A stretch of 64,000 nucleotides of DNA from Allacma fusca (taxonomy: Eukaryota > Arthropoda > Collembola > Symphypleona > Sminthuridae): positions 47,789,067 to 47,853,066 of the forward strand of contig OX359245.1 of NCBI GenBank assembly GCA_947179485.1. Reading direction: 5' to 3'. Shown here piece by piece: positions 45,104 through 56,490 of the stretch. The notes under the pieces were generated by a model, which saw only the letters and a program-made list of their open reading frames with translations, ran no database searches and was not told the DNA's origin. Numbering within the stretch: position 1 is the stretch's first letter; every line of letters begins with the position of its first letter. The translations under genes and the position numbers were made by a program.

Positions 45104-46735
45104 GAGAGCAGCAGGGATGTCAACGATTAATAATCACGATTAATGATTAACGATTAATGATTACTAATTATTAATCATCAATCGTTAATTTAGTAAGCTT
45201 GGATTTTTTCAAATAATCATCAATTGTAATCATCAATTAACCTTTTTGCAAAAATCAATCATCAATTGTAATCATCAATTAACCTTTTTCAAAAATCAAT
45301 CATCAATTGTAATCATCAATTAACCTTTTTCAAAAATCAATCATCAATTGTAATCATCAATTTACCGTTTTCAAAAATCAATTATCAATTGTAATCATCA
45401 ATTAACCGTTTTCAAAAATCAATTATAAATTGTAATCATCAATTAGCCGTTTTCAAAAATCAATTATCAATTGTAATCATCAATTATCGGGCTGGCGACG
45501 TCTCCAAAATTCTAAGCAGTCTAGGGTTCGAAGAATTTTTTACTAAGCAGTGTCCGGTGTATCTGGGGATATAATACACTCTGTTTACGATCAGAGCAGT
45601 TTACACGACATGAACAGAATCCTGAACTCCTCGTCTCACCCTTTGCACAAGTTAGCTTATTAAAATGATAAATGCAAGCAGTATCTAAATACCCACATTC
45701 CATTGTCACTCAAAGCCCTATTTTGCCAGTTTCGACTCAACAGCAGTAGGCTAATCTATCGAATGAACTGTATTATATTTAATGAAGAATTTTGTTAGCT
45801 GTGTGGCCCACCTACACTTTATGACATTGAGCACATTCTATATGACTGCAAGTACTTATGTGATATTAGAACTAAGTACTTTTCACACATCTCAAGAGAC
45901 TAGTCCTTCGTAATATTTGTAACGCCGACGTGAATCTATGTAAACAACTAGCCTTCTTCCTAATTTCATGCATTCAAAAATTTGTATCTATGTAATGCAT
46001 TATGGGTAAGCCCGAGTAAATGCAATAAACTGGCCGAACAGGCCTTGATTGATTGAACAATAATTGTAATCGACAATTAAATGTTAAAAAAAATTAACAA
46101 TAATTGTAATCGACAATTAAATGTTAAAAAAAATAAAAAATAATTGTAATCGACAATTAAATGTTTAAAAAAATAAACATTAATAATTGTAATCGACAAT
46201 TAAATATTTTGTTAAAAGATCATCGTTAATTGCAATCCTCAATTAATTAATTTTCAAAATAATCGTTAATCGTTAATTGCAATCATCAATGAAAATTATT
46301 TTTAAAGTAATCGTTAATTGTAATCATCAATGAAAATTATTTTCGAAGTAATCGTTAATTGTAATCATCAATGAAAATTATTTTCGAAGTAATCGTTAAT
46401 TGTAATCATCAGTGAAAATTATTTCTAAAGTAATCGTTAATTGTAATCAACAATGAAAATTATTTTTAAAGTAATCGTTAATTGTAATCATCAGTGAATA
46501 ATATTTTCAAAGTAATCGTTAATTGTAATCATCAGTGAAAATTATTTCTAAAGTAATCGTTAATTGTAATCATCAGTGAATAATATTTTTAAAGTAATCG
46601 TTAATCGTAATTATTAATTATTAGTTATAAGCCCATTAATCATTAATTGTAATTATAAATTCATTTTGTTTTTGAAGTAATCGTTAATCGTTAATTGTAA
46701 TCACAAAATTGGAAATTGACATCCCTGGAGAGCAG
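45104..46735. mobile_element. hAT MITE built of TAATCATTAATTG words, TSD GAGAGCAG
   Basis: Element 45112-46727 has the classic hAT-type ends CAGGGATGTCAA in inverted orientation and perfect 8-bp duplications GAGAGCAG. The left body repeats a unit of about 55 bp (AATCATCAATTGTAATCATC plus AACCTTTTTCAAAAA). The right body repeats a similar unit inverted in sense (AGTAATCGTTAATTGTAATC plus TGAAAATTATTTT), about ten times. The middle (about 45487-46062) is an unrelated non-LTR retrotransposon fragment, so three elements are nested here. Confidence 0.88.
45487..46062 (+). pseudogene. 3' fragment of a non-LTR retrotransposon
   Basis: Plus-strand frame near 45755-45900 shows R.N...C followed by a stop and LCGPPTLYDIEHILYDCKYL, the CysHis cluster (C..C...H...C type) found after the reverse transcriptase of Jockey-like and related elements. 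The 3' end reads TAAATGCAATAAACTGGCCG, then a TTGATTGATTG short-repeat tail at about 46045-46060. The 5' side is truncated, as usual for target-primed insertions. A possible target duplication is hidden by the AT-rich host repeat. Confidence 0.6.
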
Positions 46736-46925
46736 TGTGAGAAGTTGCCTCTGTGACTCTGGAGCAACCGATCAGTTAGCAGTAGTCTCGTAGCAGTAGT
46801 TCTCTGCTTTTGTTTCTTTTTATTAATTTGGAACTTTAAGTTAAATTATTAAGTCGTTACTAATAAATAGCCAACACAGAGAGTCACTCCGTCCATGTTA
46901 TTGGCGTATCCTTGACTGATTCACA

Positions 46926-48256
46926 TTACTATTTTATTTCCATATTTTTTAATACTGTAAATGTTTCCAAGCATACGGGCATAAGCGTACTTTATAATTA
47001 TTATTGTGAGGGTGTACAGGTTGGCAGGTGGATTCGTGAGGCTAATAATTATTATACATTATTTTTCTAGCCACCACACGGTCATATAGATACTAAGCTA
47101 CCTCGACCTCTCACACATTGTACTCACGAGTTTACTTTGAGGACGAGTACATGTTATTACAACCGTGCACTCATAATTGTGAGTGCGAGTACATACCACA
47201 GATATATTTATTAATGAGTGCGAGGACGAGAACACAAAAATATGCACTTGTTTTTTTAAAAAATGCGGTACTCTGCACTCTAGTGCAATAAATGTAATTT
47301 AATTTTAGTCTTGTATATATTGTATATACAATTTTGTACAATTACGCAAAAAACGAAACGAAATCTTTCAGTCGGTATCATTGAGTATTACATCCGTTAA
47401 TATTTCAGTCATAATAATCTTATGTCAATCTTATGATTTTCAAAATGAGCGAAATCAATGTAAAGAAAAAAAGCGAAAAACTATTTTTAAAATCATGAAG
47501 ACTTCTTCAAATAAAAACAATCAAGGCTTATATGGTCTGCAATTGAAAAATATTTTGTGTTACCCTGATTTCCTAAACCTTTACAAATAACCATTTACAG
47601 CATTTAGCCTTTATGATTATCGTAGGCATTGCAAGCATTTGTTATTTACTCATGGCCCATGTGTTTTAATCATTTCAAACTGATCATTTTCTGTTCGTAA
47701 AAATATTCCAACTTGAAAAGGCATTTCGAAAGTGATACATGTAGTTTTATTTGCTTATTAACCTGATAAAATTATTTACATGCAAAAATAAATACCGAAC
47801 AAAATTATTTGAATGTATTTAGAATGGATAAGTCAGGTACGCATACATATAATTATACATATCAAATGCACTCATGAGTGCGAGTGCGAGGATCAAATTC
47901 TAGTCTTTTGTCCTCATGAGGACGAGTGTGAGTGCAGACTTGACAATTTTTAACATATCAGTGTGAGGATGACTGCAGTTAATTCAATTTGTATTGAGTG
48001 TGAGTGGAGTGCGAGTGCGAAAGAAAATGCGCACCTATGCGCGGAAGAAACAACCGTAACCTTGACACTTTTCACAGAAATTTCATCAATGGGTAGATAA
48101 TAATAATCCCAAATATTTTTATACACCGTATTTATTTTAACTTTTAAATTCTTCAGGAATAGATATAATCATTATATGTTTTTTTAGGTTGCTTATCCTT
48201 TCAAACCACGATCAATCACGATTAGTAAAAGCTGAGAATATCCACATACATATTAT
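46926..48256. repeat. GTGCGAG/GAGGACGAG word islands
   Basis: Two clusters (47125-47285 and 47865-48030) consist of variants of GAGTGCGAGTGCGAG, GAGGACGAG and complements (GTACTCAC, GCACTCATAA). They flank an AT-rich core of about 570 bp, the same body plan as the proven hAT MITEs. Clear termini and target duplication were not found. The frame at 47381-47590 lies in the core and has no support. 48090-48250 is dispersed repeat like 32610-32760. Confidence 0.55.
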
Positions 48257-49436
48257 ATATTTAACCCCCCTGGAGGTTTTCAATGTTAAATTGTATACAG
48301 AATAGTGGCACCCACTATAATGGTATTCCCTCTATAATGGCACCATTATGTGTTACGGTGGCTCGGTCATGCAAAATTATAATGGCAGTTGGCATAAAAT
48401 TAGCTAGTTAATGGTATAACACGGTGTTATAAAACGTGCGGAAGGTAAATAATGTTTGTGTCGATTGGTTCAATTTTAATTCTAACTGTTACTGCATACC
48501 ATGAAATTCTTATTGTGGTATACTGAAGCTCATGTATGATTAGCTGCAGTTACGTAATACAGTGATTTTCCTATATAGTGGTTTCCAAGGGAGTGACAAA
48601 TTCCTGCCACTATATAGGGATGCCACTATATGTTACTAATGGTTAACTATATACTATTAATGTTTTTAGACAATAACTGTAACTAAATGCATTTATAAAT
48701 TTATTTATTTTTACTGAATACTCAAAATTATGAGGTTTGCTAAGCTTCATTGAGTTTAAGATGTTCAGTAACTTTAGGTTTCCTCATACTATTAATAATA
48801 TTAGTCTTAACAAACTTTTCGACTGCAATGTCACCATTCCAGAAACCAAAATCCTGGAATTATGGCAATGAGAATTACTTCCACTGAGTATACTCTATTT
48901 CACAATGAGGGTTTTCTTGACTGTCTGTTTAATGCCATTTTAAATCTTCAACATAATAATTCAATTTATTTAAAAAAACCAGCACGAATTGAAACTTATT
49001 AGAAGTGAGCCAAGGCAAAAATGGCAATGATTTGTGTTATAACTGTTCGTTTTAACTGAAGTCACGGATCATATGCCAAATCCAGCTAATCATACCAGGG
49101 CGTCAGTAAACCACAATAATATTTAAACTGTATTAACATTTGAAATTAAAATTGAACCAACCGACATAAGCATTATTAACCGCCCGCACGTTTTATAACA
49201 TCCTGTTTTACTTTTGTAGCCATTATCTAGCTAATTTTATGCCAACTGCCATTATAATTTTGCATTGTCTGAGCCACCGTAACACCTAATAGTGCCATTA
49301 TAGAAGGAATACCATTATAGCGGGTGCCACTATACTGTATACCTTTAACATTGCAAACCTCTAGGGAGGGTTTTTTGATGCCACTAAAGAGGGAATGCCA
49401 TCTAAGAGGAAACCACTATATGGGAAATTCACTGTA
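48257..49436. mobile_element. Foldback element with interleaved inverted repeats
   Basis: Arms 48257-48525 and 49105-49380 are inverted copies (TATACAGWATAGTGGCACCC, ATAATGGCAGTTGGCATAAA, GTTATAAAACGTGCGG). The right outer end TACAGTGAATTTCCCATATA (inverted, ending 49436) has its partner inside the element at 48557 (TACAGTGATTTTCCTATATA), so two inverted repeats interleave. Ends of CAGTGAA...ATAGTGG type are known from pogo/Tigger-like Tc1-mariner elements. The flank at 49437 (CGATTCTGTACCAAA) resumes the dispersed repeat seen at 33360. Confidence 0.65.
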
Positions 49437-52400
49437 CGATTCTGTACCAAACATTTTCAAATAGAAGAGTTGATTACAACATACAATAACATCAAGAATA
49501 TGAAACACCATCAAACCCCGAAAAACGTTTAAAGCGGCGTGAATTTTTAAAAAATCCCTGATTTTTTATTCCAGATTTTGCAGTAGTTTCAATAGTGTAA
49601 TTTAATACTTATTTTATCGAGCTTGCTGCATATAAAATGAAACCCTTCGTAATACAGATATACAATTTTTAAAATATACTCTTCTGTTGTCACTTCCTCA
49701 TGCTGGATGGTGTTTTAAAGGAAAATGTTCCAGATATTGTGAAAGTTAATTCAAATAGGCATATGTTCCTTAAACATTGAAGTACTTTTGACAATGAATT
49801 TTTAAATTCTGACGAATAAACACATTATAATTAACAGAAACTAAATTGTGAAACACAGATTGACAATTTTTGTGGGAAAACAAAATACAAGATATACTAT
49901 TAATGAAACATTCGTGGTCTCTGCGACTGTTTTCGATTTTTTGTCCGTAGGAACGTGAACCAACAAAAAGGGCACACTTACATTGAGACACAACTGGAAT
50001 CTTGTATTCGACAAACCAAAGCTAAACTTAAAGTATTGTTTTGAAATTTTGTTTAAGCAATGAAAGAAACACTCTAGACACGTATAAAGGCGAAACTGCT
50101 AAAACATAATATTCAGCTGTGTCCAAACTTTCCTCGATATTTTTAAGGTGCATGTTATTTATAAATTAATTTGAAATACTGATTTTATCACATGATATTG
50201 TGCAAATAAAACAATGACAACTTTGAAATTAAGATTTTGTTTTATTAAGATTCACTTAAGTTTGAATTTGAGTGTAACTAGAAACTCAATCGTAATTTTA
50301 AACTTTCACGGGGCTTCCGTTACAAAAAATCAACATGACTTTATCCGAGCAAAAGTAGAGGGTAAATTGTCTATTCCCAGTCAAAATCTCAACCCCCCAG
50401 TTTCTTCAAGGACAATACAAATCTTATGGTTTCATATATTTTTTTTTGTTTCCTACATAAAATACACCAACAAAAAAAGATCCATCAGAATTTCTTCTTG
50501 ACGTAATTCACACAATTTTGGTTACAGTTTCTAAACGCTAAATGAACTTAAAAACTACGAGCAGATAACTTCACAGAACTGGCTTCAGTATCGAATTTTT
50601 CCCCATTGGCCAAGCACTAGTCCATGCGTACAGAATTTGGGAATAGGGTAGATATTACAGTGAACCCCACAGTAGCATTTTCCTCAAATTAGTAAATTGA
50701 CCTCTGACCACACGCGTCCTTTTGTACTTTAAGAGATTCTTACCTTAATTTCTTATCAACAATCCTTTTAGGATATCCTACAAGCAAAACCATAACGATG
50801 GGTATCCTACTATGAACAAGCGTGAAACAAAAATTATCACTAGCTGAAACTAACTATAATGATTATTTTAATTATTATACTACATATGAGGTGAGATGGA
50901 AGACCATTTTTTCGAGATCGTATTATTTTAAATTAAATTACTCTAAAGCAACCACAATCGTATCGACTAAAATAGGCTAACCCGTTTACAACGAGTGACT
51001 ATGTTGAGAATTGTAGGCATCAGCTTTAAAAACGAGAGAACAAATTTGGAGAATTCATTCGTAGGAGCAAAGATGTGTAGCTTTTGAATCTGCAATTTTT
51101 TCATAAACTATCTCTATGTTACAAACAATTTTCCGGTTGCGGTTCGTAACAAATTTTTTGGGTCAATACTTTGAGTCCAATATCATCATTCTAAATCCAA
51201 AATTAAAAATATGCCCTGTAGTAGAAGTAGAATCTTCTTTTCAAGGAAAATGTTCCAGGGATTTTTAAATCTAATTTAAATATATTTCAAGTTATTTGTT
51301 CCATCAATATGGAAGTACTTTTGACGATGAATTTTTCAATTCTGATAATTAAGAGTTAACAGCGATTCAATAATGCATACAGCTTCTGATTATTTTTTGC
51401 AACTCCCCGAACAGAAACAAATCTTTCAGGGAATTTCACTACTAATCATACTGACAGTGGCGTCAAAGTCAGGAATATTTGTTAAAGTTTTAGTGTCAAA
51501 CAATTAGGGAATTCCGCGGGGGTCATAATGAAGGCAGTTCCTGCGAATAAATTTTCTATTGTCTGATGTTTAGGTTAAGAGGGAAAAATATTGAGGCGAC
51601 AAACTGATTATACTCATTATTTTAGCACACCTATTCTTCAACTAAAAATATTAGGGAAATTTAATATTTCATTTAAATTCATGTGTAGTTTTCGAAAAGT
51701 AAAATGTGTTTATTAACAAAGATGAAGAAGGTGAGATGCCATGGCGTCATCACGTATGAATTATCACATATTGTTGAGGATTATTACAATATCATCTAAA
51801 AATTCATTGTTATGGTTTGGTTGAAAAATTGTGTTAGGAACTGTGTAATTAGGAACTTACATAACCACACTTGGTTACTAGATTCATCAGTATTCGATAT
51901 CAATCACAACTTGTTCACAAATTGTACAGTAAAAAGCGGAAAAATACGTTTAGTGGCGTCGAAACAAAAACTTTTTGAAAAATCTCACAACATGTAAAAG
52001 CTAACATATTTTGTACACAAAATGTACAACACCCTTCTATGTTTGTATATTTTCAAAATAAAAATTCAAATTAACGATTTCGAAAAATCTGATGCTTGAG
52101 ACCACTAATATTTACGTGAGGCTTAAATGCCTTAGAAGGGTCTTGATTTTTAATCTTATGCATTTGCTTAAACGAACGAAATTTTGCGGAATACAGTTCC
52201 TTGTGGCATGGTACTCTGCCCATGTTTATATATGTACATGACGTTATATAAAGTCAGTCACTCTTGTGTGTTTACCTAATTTGTGCATAAACTTATTTTT
52301 AAGGTTTTTTTTATTTTAATATTTCCATAATTTTTAAAAAAATTACATACCGGTCTCCTTGTTGAAAAACACAAGCAGCGGCATCAACTCCTAAACATTA

Positions 52401-53000
52401 ATGTTTAAAATTTGAATGCGCAAGTGTATTTTTAAATTAAAAGCTGCCAGTGGAACATTTTGGAAGTTATTCAAAACGTTAACGTTGGAATCCAATCGTA
52501 AAATCCAATCGTCAAAAAACAGACAATCAAAAATTGTCTTTCTTAATATCAAAGAATTGTAACAGACGTTAATGATTATATACAATTAAATGCTTCTGTG
52601 CTCTGCAAATCTGTCTTTGCAAATTTGTTTTAGTTGGAATTTGAATTTCTGAAAATTTGACACCAAGACTCTCGTCTAAAGCTACAAAATTAAATTAAAT
52701 AAAAACTAAAAATTTCAACAAGTTAAATGAATATCCAGATAATTGACTTGCACTGTTTTTGAAGTTGAGATAATTATCAAAGGAGTTTTAAAAAACGCCT
52801 TTTACAACCACCTTAAACTGAGACATGACATTCACACATTTTGATCACAACAAATTTGCAGGAATTAGTTTTATATTTATATATATTCAATTAAAAATCA
52901 TTTGTCCCAGTCTAACCTACACATTTGGGTATTTACTATAAAATATTTAAAGCCCCAGCTTGTTCTGCAAATTTCATTTCATTGGGCCAATATTGGAAGT
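49437..53000 (+). repeat. Dispersed repeat block, paralogue of 33400-35500
   Basis: 49520-49850 pairs with 33440-33760, 49850-50945 with 34020-35030, and 51170-51650 with 35205-35640. GTGGCGTCAAAG/GTGGCGTCGAAAC cores occur at about 51458 and 51951. Order and orientation are conserved, though indels differ. Short frames within are not conserved between the two copies. Confidence 0.8.
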
Positions 53001-53985
53001 CACAGGGAAACTAAATGTAGGGTATTTTTAAAATTTGCATTTTGTAATATTTTTTGCTACTCACAGAAAATATTTTAAGGAATTGGTAACACTTTTATAG
53101 GCTTTCTGAGTGACGTTAATGTAGTACATTTGAAGGCATCCACACACTTTTGTTTAATATCAATTCCTATATGGATATATATATATATAGGAGGGGGATG
53201 GGGATGAACGGGTGAATTGGTGTGTATGACTTGGGTACTTGACTTGTATATAATTATGTATGTATAGATGGGGAATAGGGGCAGGGGGCTCAATCTTGGA
53301 GTGAGAGTGTACGTGATCAATAAATAAGAGGGATGTAGATATAATTTAGAGAAGAAGAGTGAGTTTACTAATTGTGAGCCATAACTGAACTGAGGATTGA
53401 ACGGAAGTTCAATCCTTTCCATGTCCTTCAATGTCTTAAAGTCTAATAATGTGTCCTCATACGAGTTCTCTCTCGTTTATATATAATTATAATAATGCGG
53501 AGTCAGCTTAATCTTACTTACATGATTACACAATATCAGATGTATCTTACCAAATAATATTTGATTATCATACACATTACAAAGAGTGACTTCATGTCAG
53601 TGTCTCAACATCATTATGTCGTAACAATATATATATTTAGGCATTTATATATATATTCAGGCATTTAGGGAAAAATCGTGCTTTAGCCAATCATGAATAC
53701 AATATAACTAAATGTCACTTAAATATATCATAAATGATCTGAACTTATTGACTGCTAATCACAGAGGAAGCGAACTGAACTTAACTGCCGCAAAGTATAT
53801 AATGAATTGAAATTGGAAGGAATACTGCAAAGATGAACTCAACTAAACGTACCGACTTGAAAGTACGCAGTGAATCGAACTGAACTACGACAGGTTTTGC
53901 ACAAGCGCAACTGGACTTAACTGAACGGCAGGAAAAATTGTGGGATGCGAATGGAACTGAATTTGAACTTTGGGTCAAAACTGCA
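53001..53985. other. Low-complexity stretch with AACTGAAC island
   Basis: Holds a TATATATATATA tract near 53168, purine-rich GGGGATGGGGATG and GGGGCAGGGGG runs (53195-53290), and at 53775-53965 an island of GAACTGAAC/AACTTAACTG words resembling the other iterated-word islands. No terminal repeats were found. Minus-strand frames 53075-53431 and 53781-53978 are products of these compositions. Confidence 0.45.
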
Positions 53986-54795
53986 ATTTATTATGCTTCA
54001 AATATTTGTTTTGCCGAGTTTGCTGCATATAAAATGAAACCCTTCATAATACAGGTATACAATTTTTAGAATATGTCCTGTCGGTTTTACTTGCTCAAGC
54101 AGAATCGTCTTCTAAAGGAAAAGGTTCCAGGGATTGCGAAAGCTAATTTAATTACGTATGTATATTTCCTGTGAACATTGAAGTACTTTTGGCAATAAAT
54201 ATTTCAATTCTGATAATTAAACACATTAGAATTAACAGGAATTTCGCATTTCGTACAACTTCAAATTATTTGTCTGCATATATACACGCATTTACAACGC
54301 ATGCGAAATTATTCAACATAGGTGGGCTTAACGTTTGAACACGCTGACAGTGGCGTCAAAGTTAAAAATATTTGCTAAAATATTAGTGTCAAACAAACTG
54401 GGAATTCTCGGGGAAAATAATGCTGGCAGTACATGCAAATACATTTTCTATTGACTATTGTCTGGGTTAAGGGCGAAGCATATTCAGACGAAAAACTGAT
54501 TTTAATTAATATTTAATTTAGCATGCCTATTCTTGAACTAGTTCTCTAGTTGAACAAGTTTTCGAAAAATAAAATTGTTAATTACAAACAATGTTTCAGG
54601 GAAGAAGTGCGGGCGACAGTGTGCAATCCAATGCGCAGAATCACAAGGCGGAACATCAAGGCTATGACGTTGTATATGTACAAACTTTGCTGTTAAAATT
54701 GTATTTCTATTATAGTGAATTTTCTGACTTCTACATAGCATTGCCTTTATGCTGGCGCAGTTAAATTTTCCCTCTTATTTTATTTACATTATATG
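53986..54795 (+). repeat. Dispersed repeat block
   Basis: Includes CATATAAAATGAAACCCTTC (54025), a CAGTGGCGTCAAAG core (54350) and 54640-54795, which pairs with 35999-36145 and provides the left flank of the next MITE. Confidence 0.7.
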
Positions 54796-55742
54796 GTAGT
54801 AAGCAGAGCTATGCAGTATTTTCAAATACAGTATTTTAAAATACGTATTTTCAGACCACAAAGTATTTCGTATTTGGTATTTTCAAGTTAGCAAGCAGTG
54901 GGCAAGTATTTTGTACTTAGTATTTTAAGGGCCTGTAAGTACAAAAGTATTTTGTATTTGCTTACTTTCAAGGGCCTGGCAAATGTATTTCAAATAAGTA
55001 TTTGACTCAAAATACTTTTCACCGGCATGATCACAAATTTGATATTACTTGTAGTTTACATGATGTTCAATATCTGTGAGAATTCCATTTTAGCAATGCA
55101 ATAACACGCGACGGAATGAATCCTTTTTACTGGATACATCAAAAATGTTCGGGTTCTCCATACTCAGTATTACATATCGTCACTGAAAGGGTAAAATAGT
55201 CTACGCGCGCGTCACATAGTCCACTTTGCCTCTTTAACAACAATATTTAAGATCCGTCGAAGGCACTCAATTTAATTTTCAGATTCTAACTCAGATACTA
55301 AAAATATCATAATAATCTACATTACTTAATAAACAATCAAAATAACTGATTATCGTTAGTCAATGTAATTATAATTAACGGACTGACCAATTCAACAAAA
55401 GTTGAATCATTTGTTGCTACACCAGTCTTATATGCAGTCCTTCAAGTGATTAGTCATCTAATTAATTTTTAAAATGTCGATTTTCAAAGCTGTTTGAGTC
55501 CCAGAAACTGAAAATAGCGATCATTATTTGGGTATTTTAAGAAAATTATTGTATTTAAAATACAGTATTTTGTATTTGAGTATTTTTAAGTACCGACCAT
55601 GTATTGTATTTTTATTTGTATTTTAGTAATGTACCCTGAGGTATTTTACTTTGTATTTTGTATTTTCTATATTTCACTCCAGGTATTTTATTTGGTATTT
55701 TGTAATCTTAGACCAAGTATTTTGCATAGCTCTGGTAGTAAG
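54796..55742. mobile_element. hAT MITE built of AAATAC/GTATTT words, TSD GTAGTAAG
   Basis: Element 54804-55734 has inverted ends CAGAGCTATGCA and perfect 8-bp duplications GTAGTAAG. The paralogous repeat at 36130-36155 reads TATAGTAGTAAGATATAT without an insert, a direct empty site. Both ends of the body (54815-55015, 55535-55725) are dense in CAAAATACTTTGTATTTG-like words. The core (55020-55530) is not iterated and includes 55420-55525, distantly similar to the repeat at 28310-28430. Confidence 0.9.
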
Positions 55743-56490
55743 ATATAGTGGCATCCCCATATATCTATGTATGAGTTGTAACATGAAAAGAACGAAATTT
55801 GGGGCACAGAAATCTTGTTTCACATCAGGAGTTTCCGAGTAAGCAATTTTTGACTTAGTCTCATGATACTCGGATCAAATTATTGTTCATAAAATATGCT
55901 ACCATTGTGCTGCTTTCAAATATTTTTAGAGACCAGAGACTAAGCATGAGATCGGTTCGGATAAAACACAAATCCGAACCGAACCGAAGTTTTCGGTTAT
56001 TTTTTTGTCAATATCAGAACCGAACCGTTTTGTTCGGATAAAAAAAAACGCATATCCGAAACCGAACCGCCATACATTGGTTCGGATGATTTTTATAACC
56101 GAACCGTTTGTCGATGATGATAGTGCCAGTCGTCCCTTATGTACATGACATGTTGAAGTATAGCGGCTCATTTTTTTCTTTCATTTATGAAAAATGCTTT
56201 AATTTTTATATTAAAAACTTTTAAAAGAAAAAAGTACTGATTTTTATTTTTATTCACTTTTTTGTACGAATGAAAAAAAACGAACTTTTCTTTTTTAATT
56301 TATTTTTTGTTTACCTGGACAGACTTAAGTTATAGTAACCAAATGTTGCCACAACTTAATCCTGTTCAAGTCAACAAAACATAATGCCATTTAAGATTAC
56401 AAACCAGAAAAAAATAAAAAAGAGAGAAAAGGAATAATGCAAAGCTAAAAAAGTTACCAACAGTAACTATCTTGCATTTTAGAATTATTG
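55743..56490 (+). repeat. Dispersed repeat, then GGTTCGGAT island
   Basis: 55743-55940 pairs with 36150-36325. The repeat is then broken at about 55941 by an island (55947-56120) of GGTTCGGAT/ATCCGAACCGAACCG words with ends loosely inverted (CATGAGATCGGTTCGG and CATCGACAAACGGTTCGG). No target duplication is seen and the right flank does not resume the repeat, so the element is probably truncated. 56170-56480 is A/T-rich with no gene. Confidence 0.5.

Larger units (their letters stand above)
44912..46925 (+). mobile_element. Possible solo LTR, split by a MITE
   Basis: Sequence outside the inserted MITE starts TGTTACGAGAATGG at 44912, has an AATAAATAG signal near 46862, and ends ...GACTGATTCACA about 46925, giving some 390 bp of GC-richer LTR-like DNA. 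TG...CA ends fit, but no 5-bp target duplication was found, so this is tentative. GCACTCGCACTC words near 44972 match the islands at 47130-48030. Confidence 0.3.

Noticed and set aside
45230-46600. Regular repeats with spacer-like segments, superficially like a CRISPR array
   Set aside because: The whole unit, including the 'spacers', is repeated and degenerate. The array lies inside a hAT MITE with 8-bp target duplications, in eukaryotic DNA.
53075-53431. 118-codon minus-strand frame rich in Tyr, Ile, Pro
   Set aside because: Spans a TATATA tract and purine-rich simple sequence; composition explains it.
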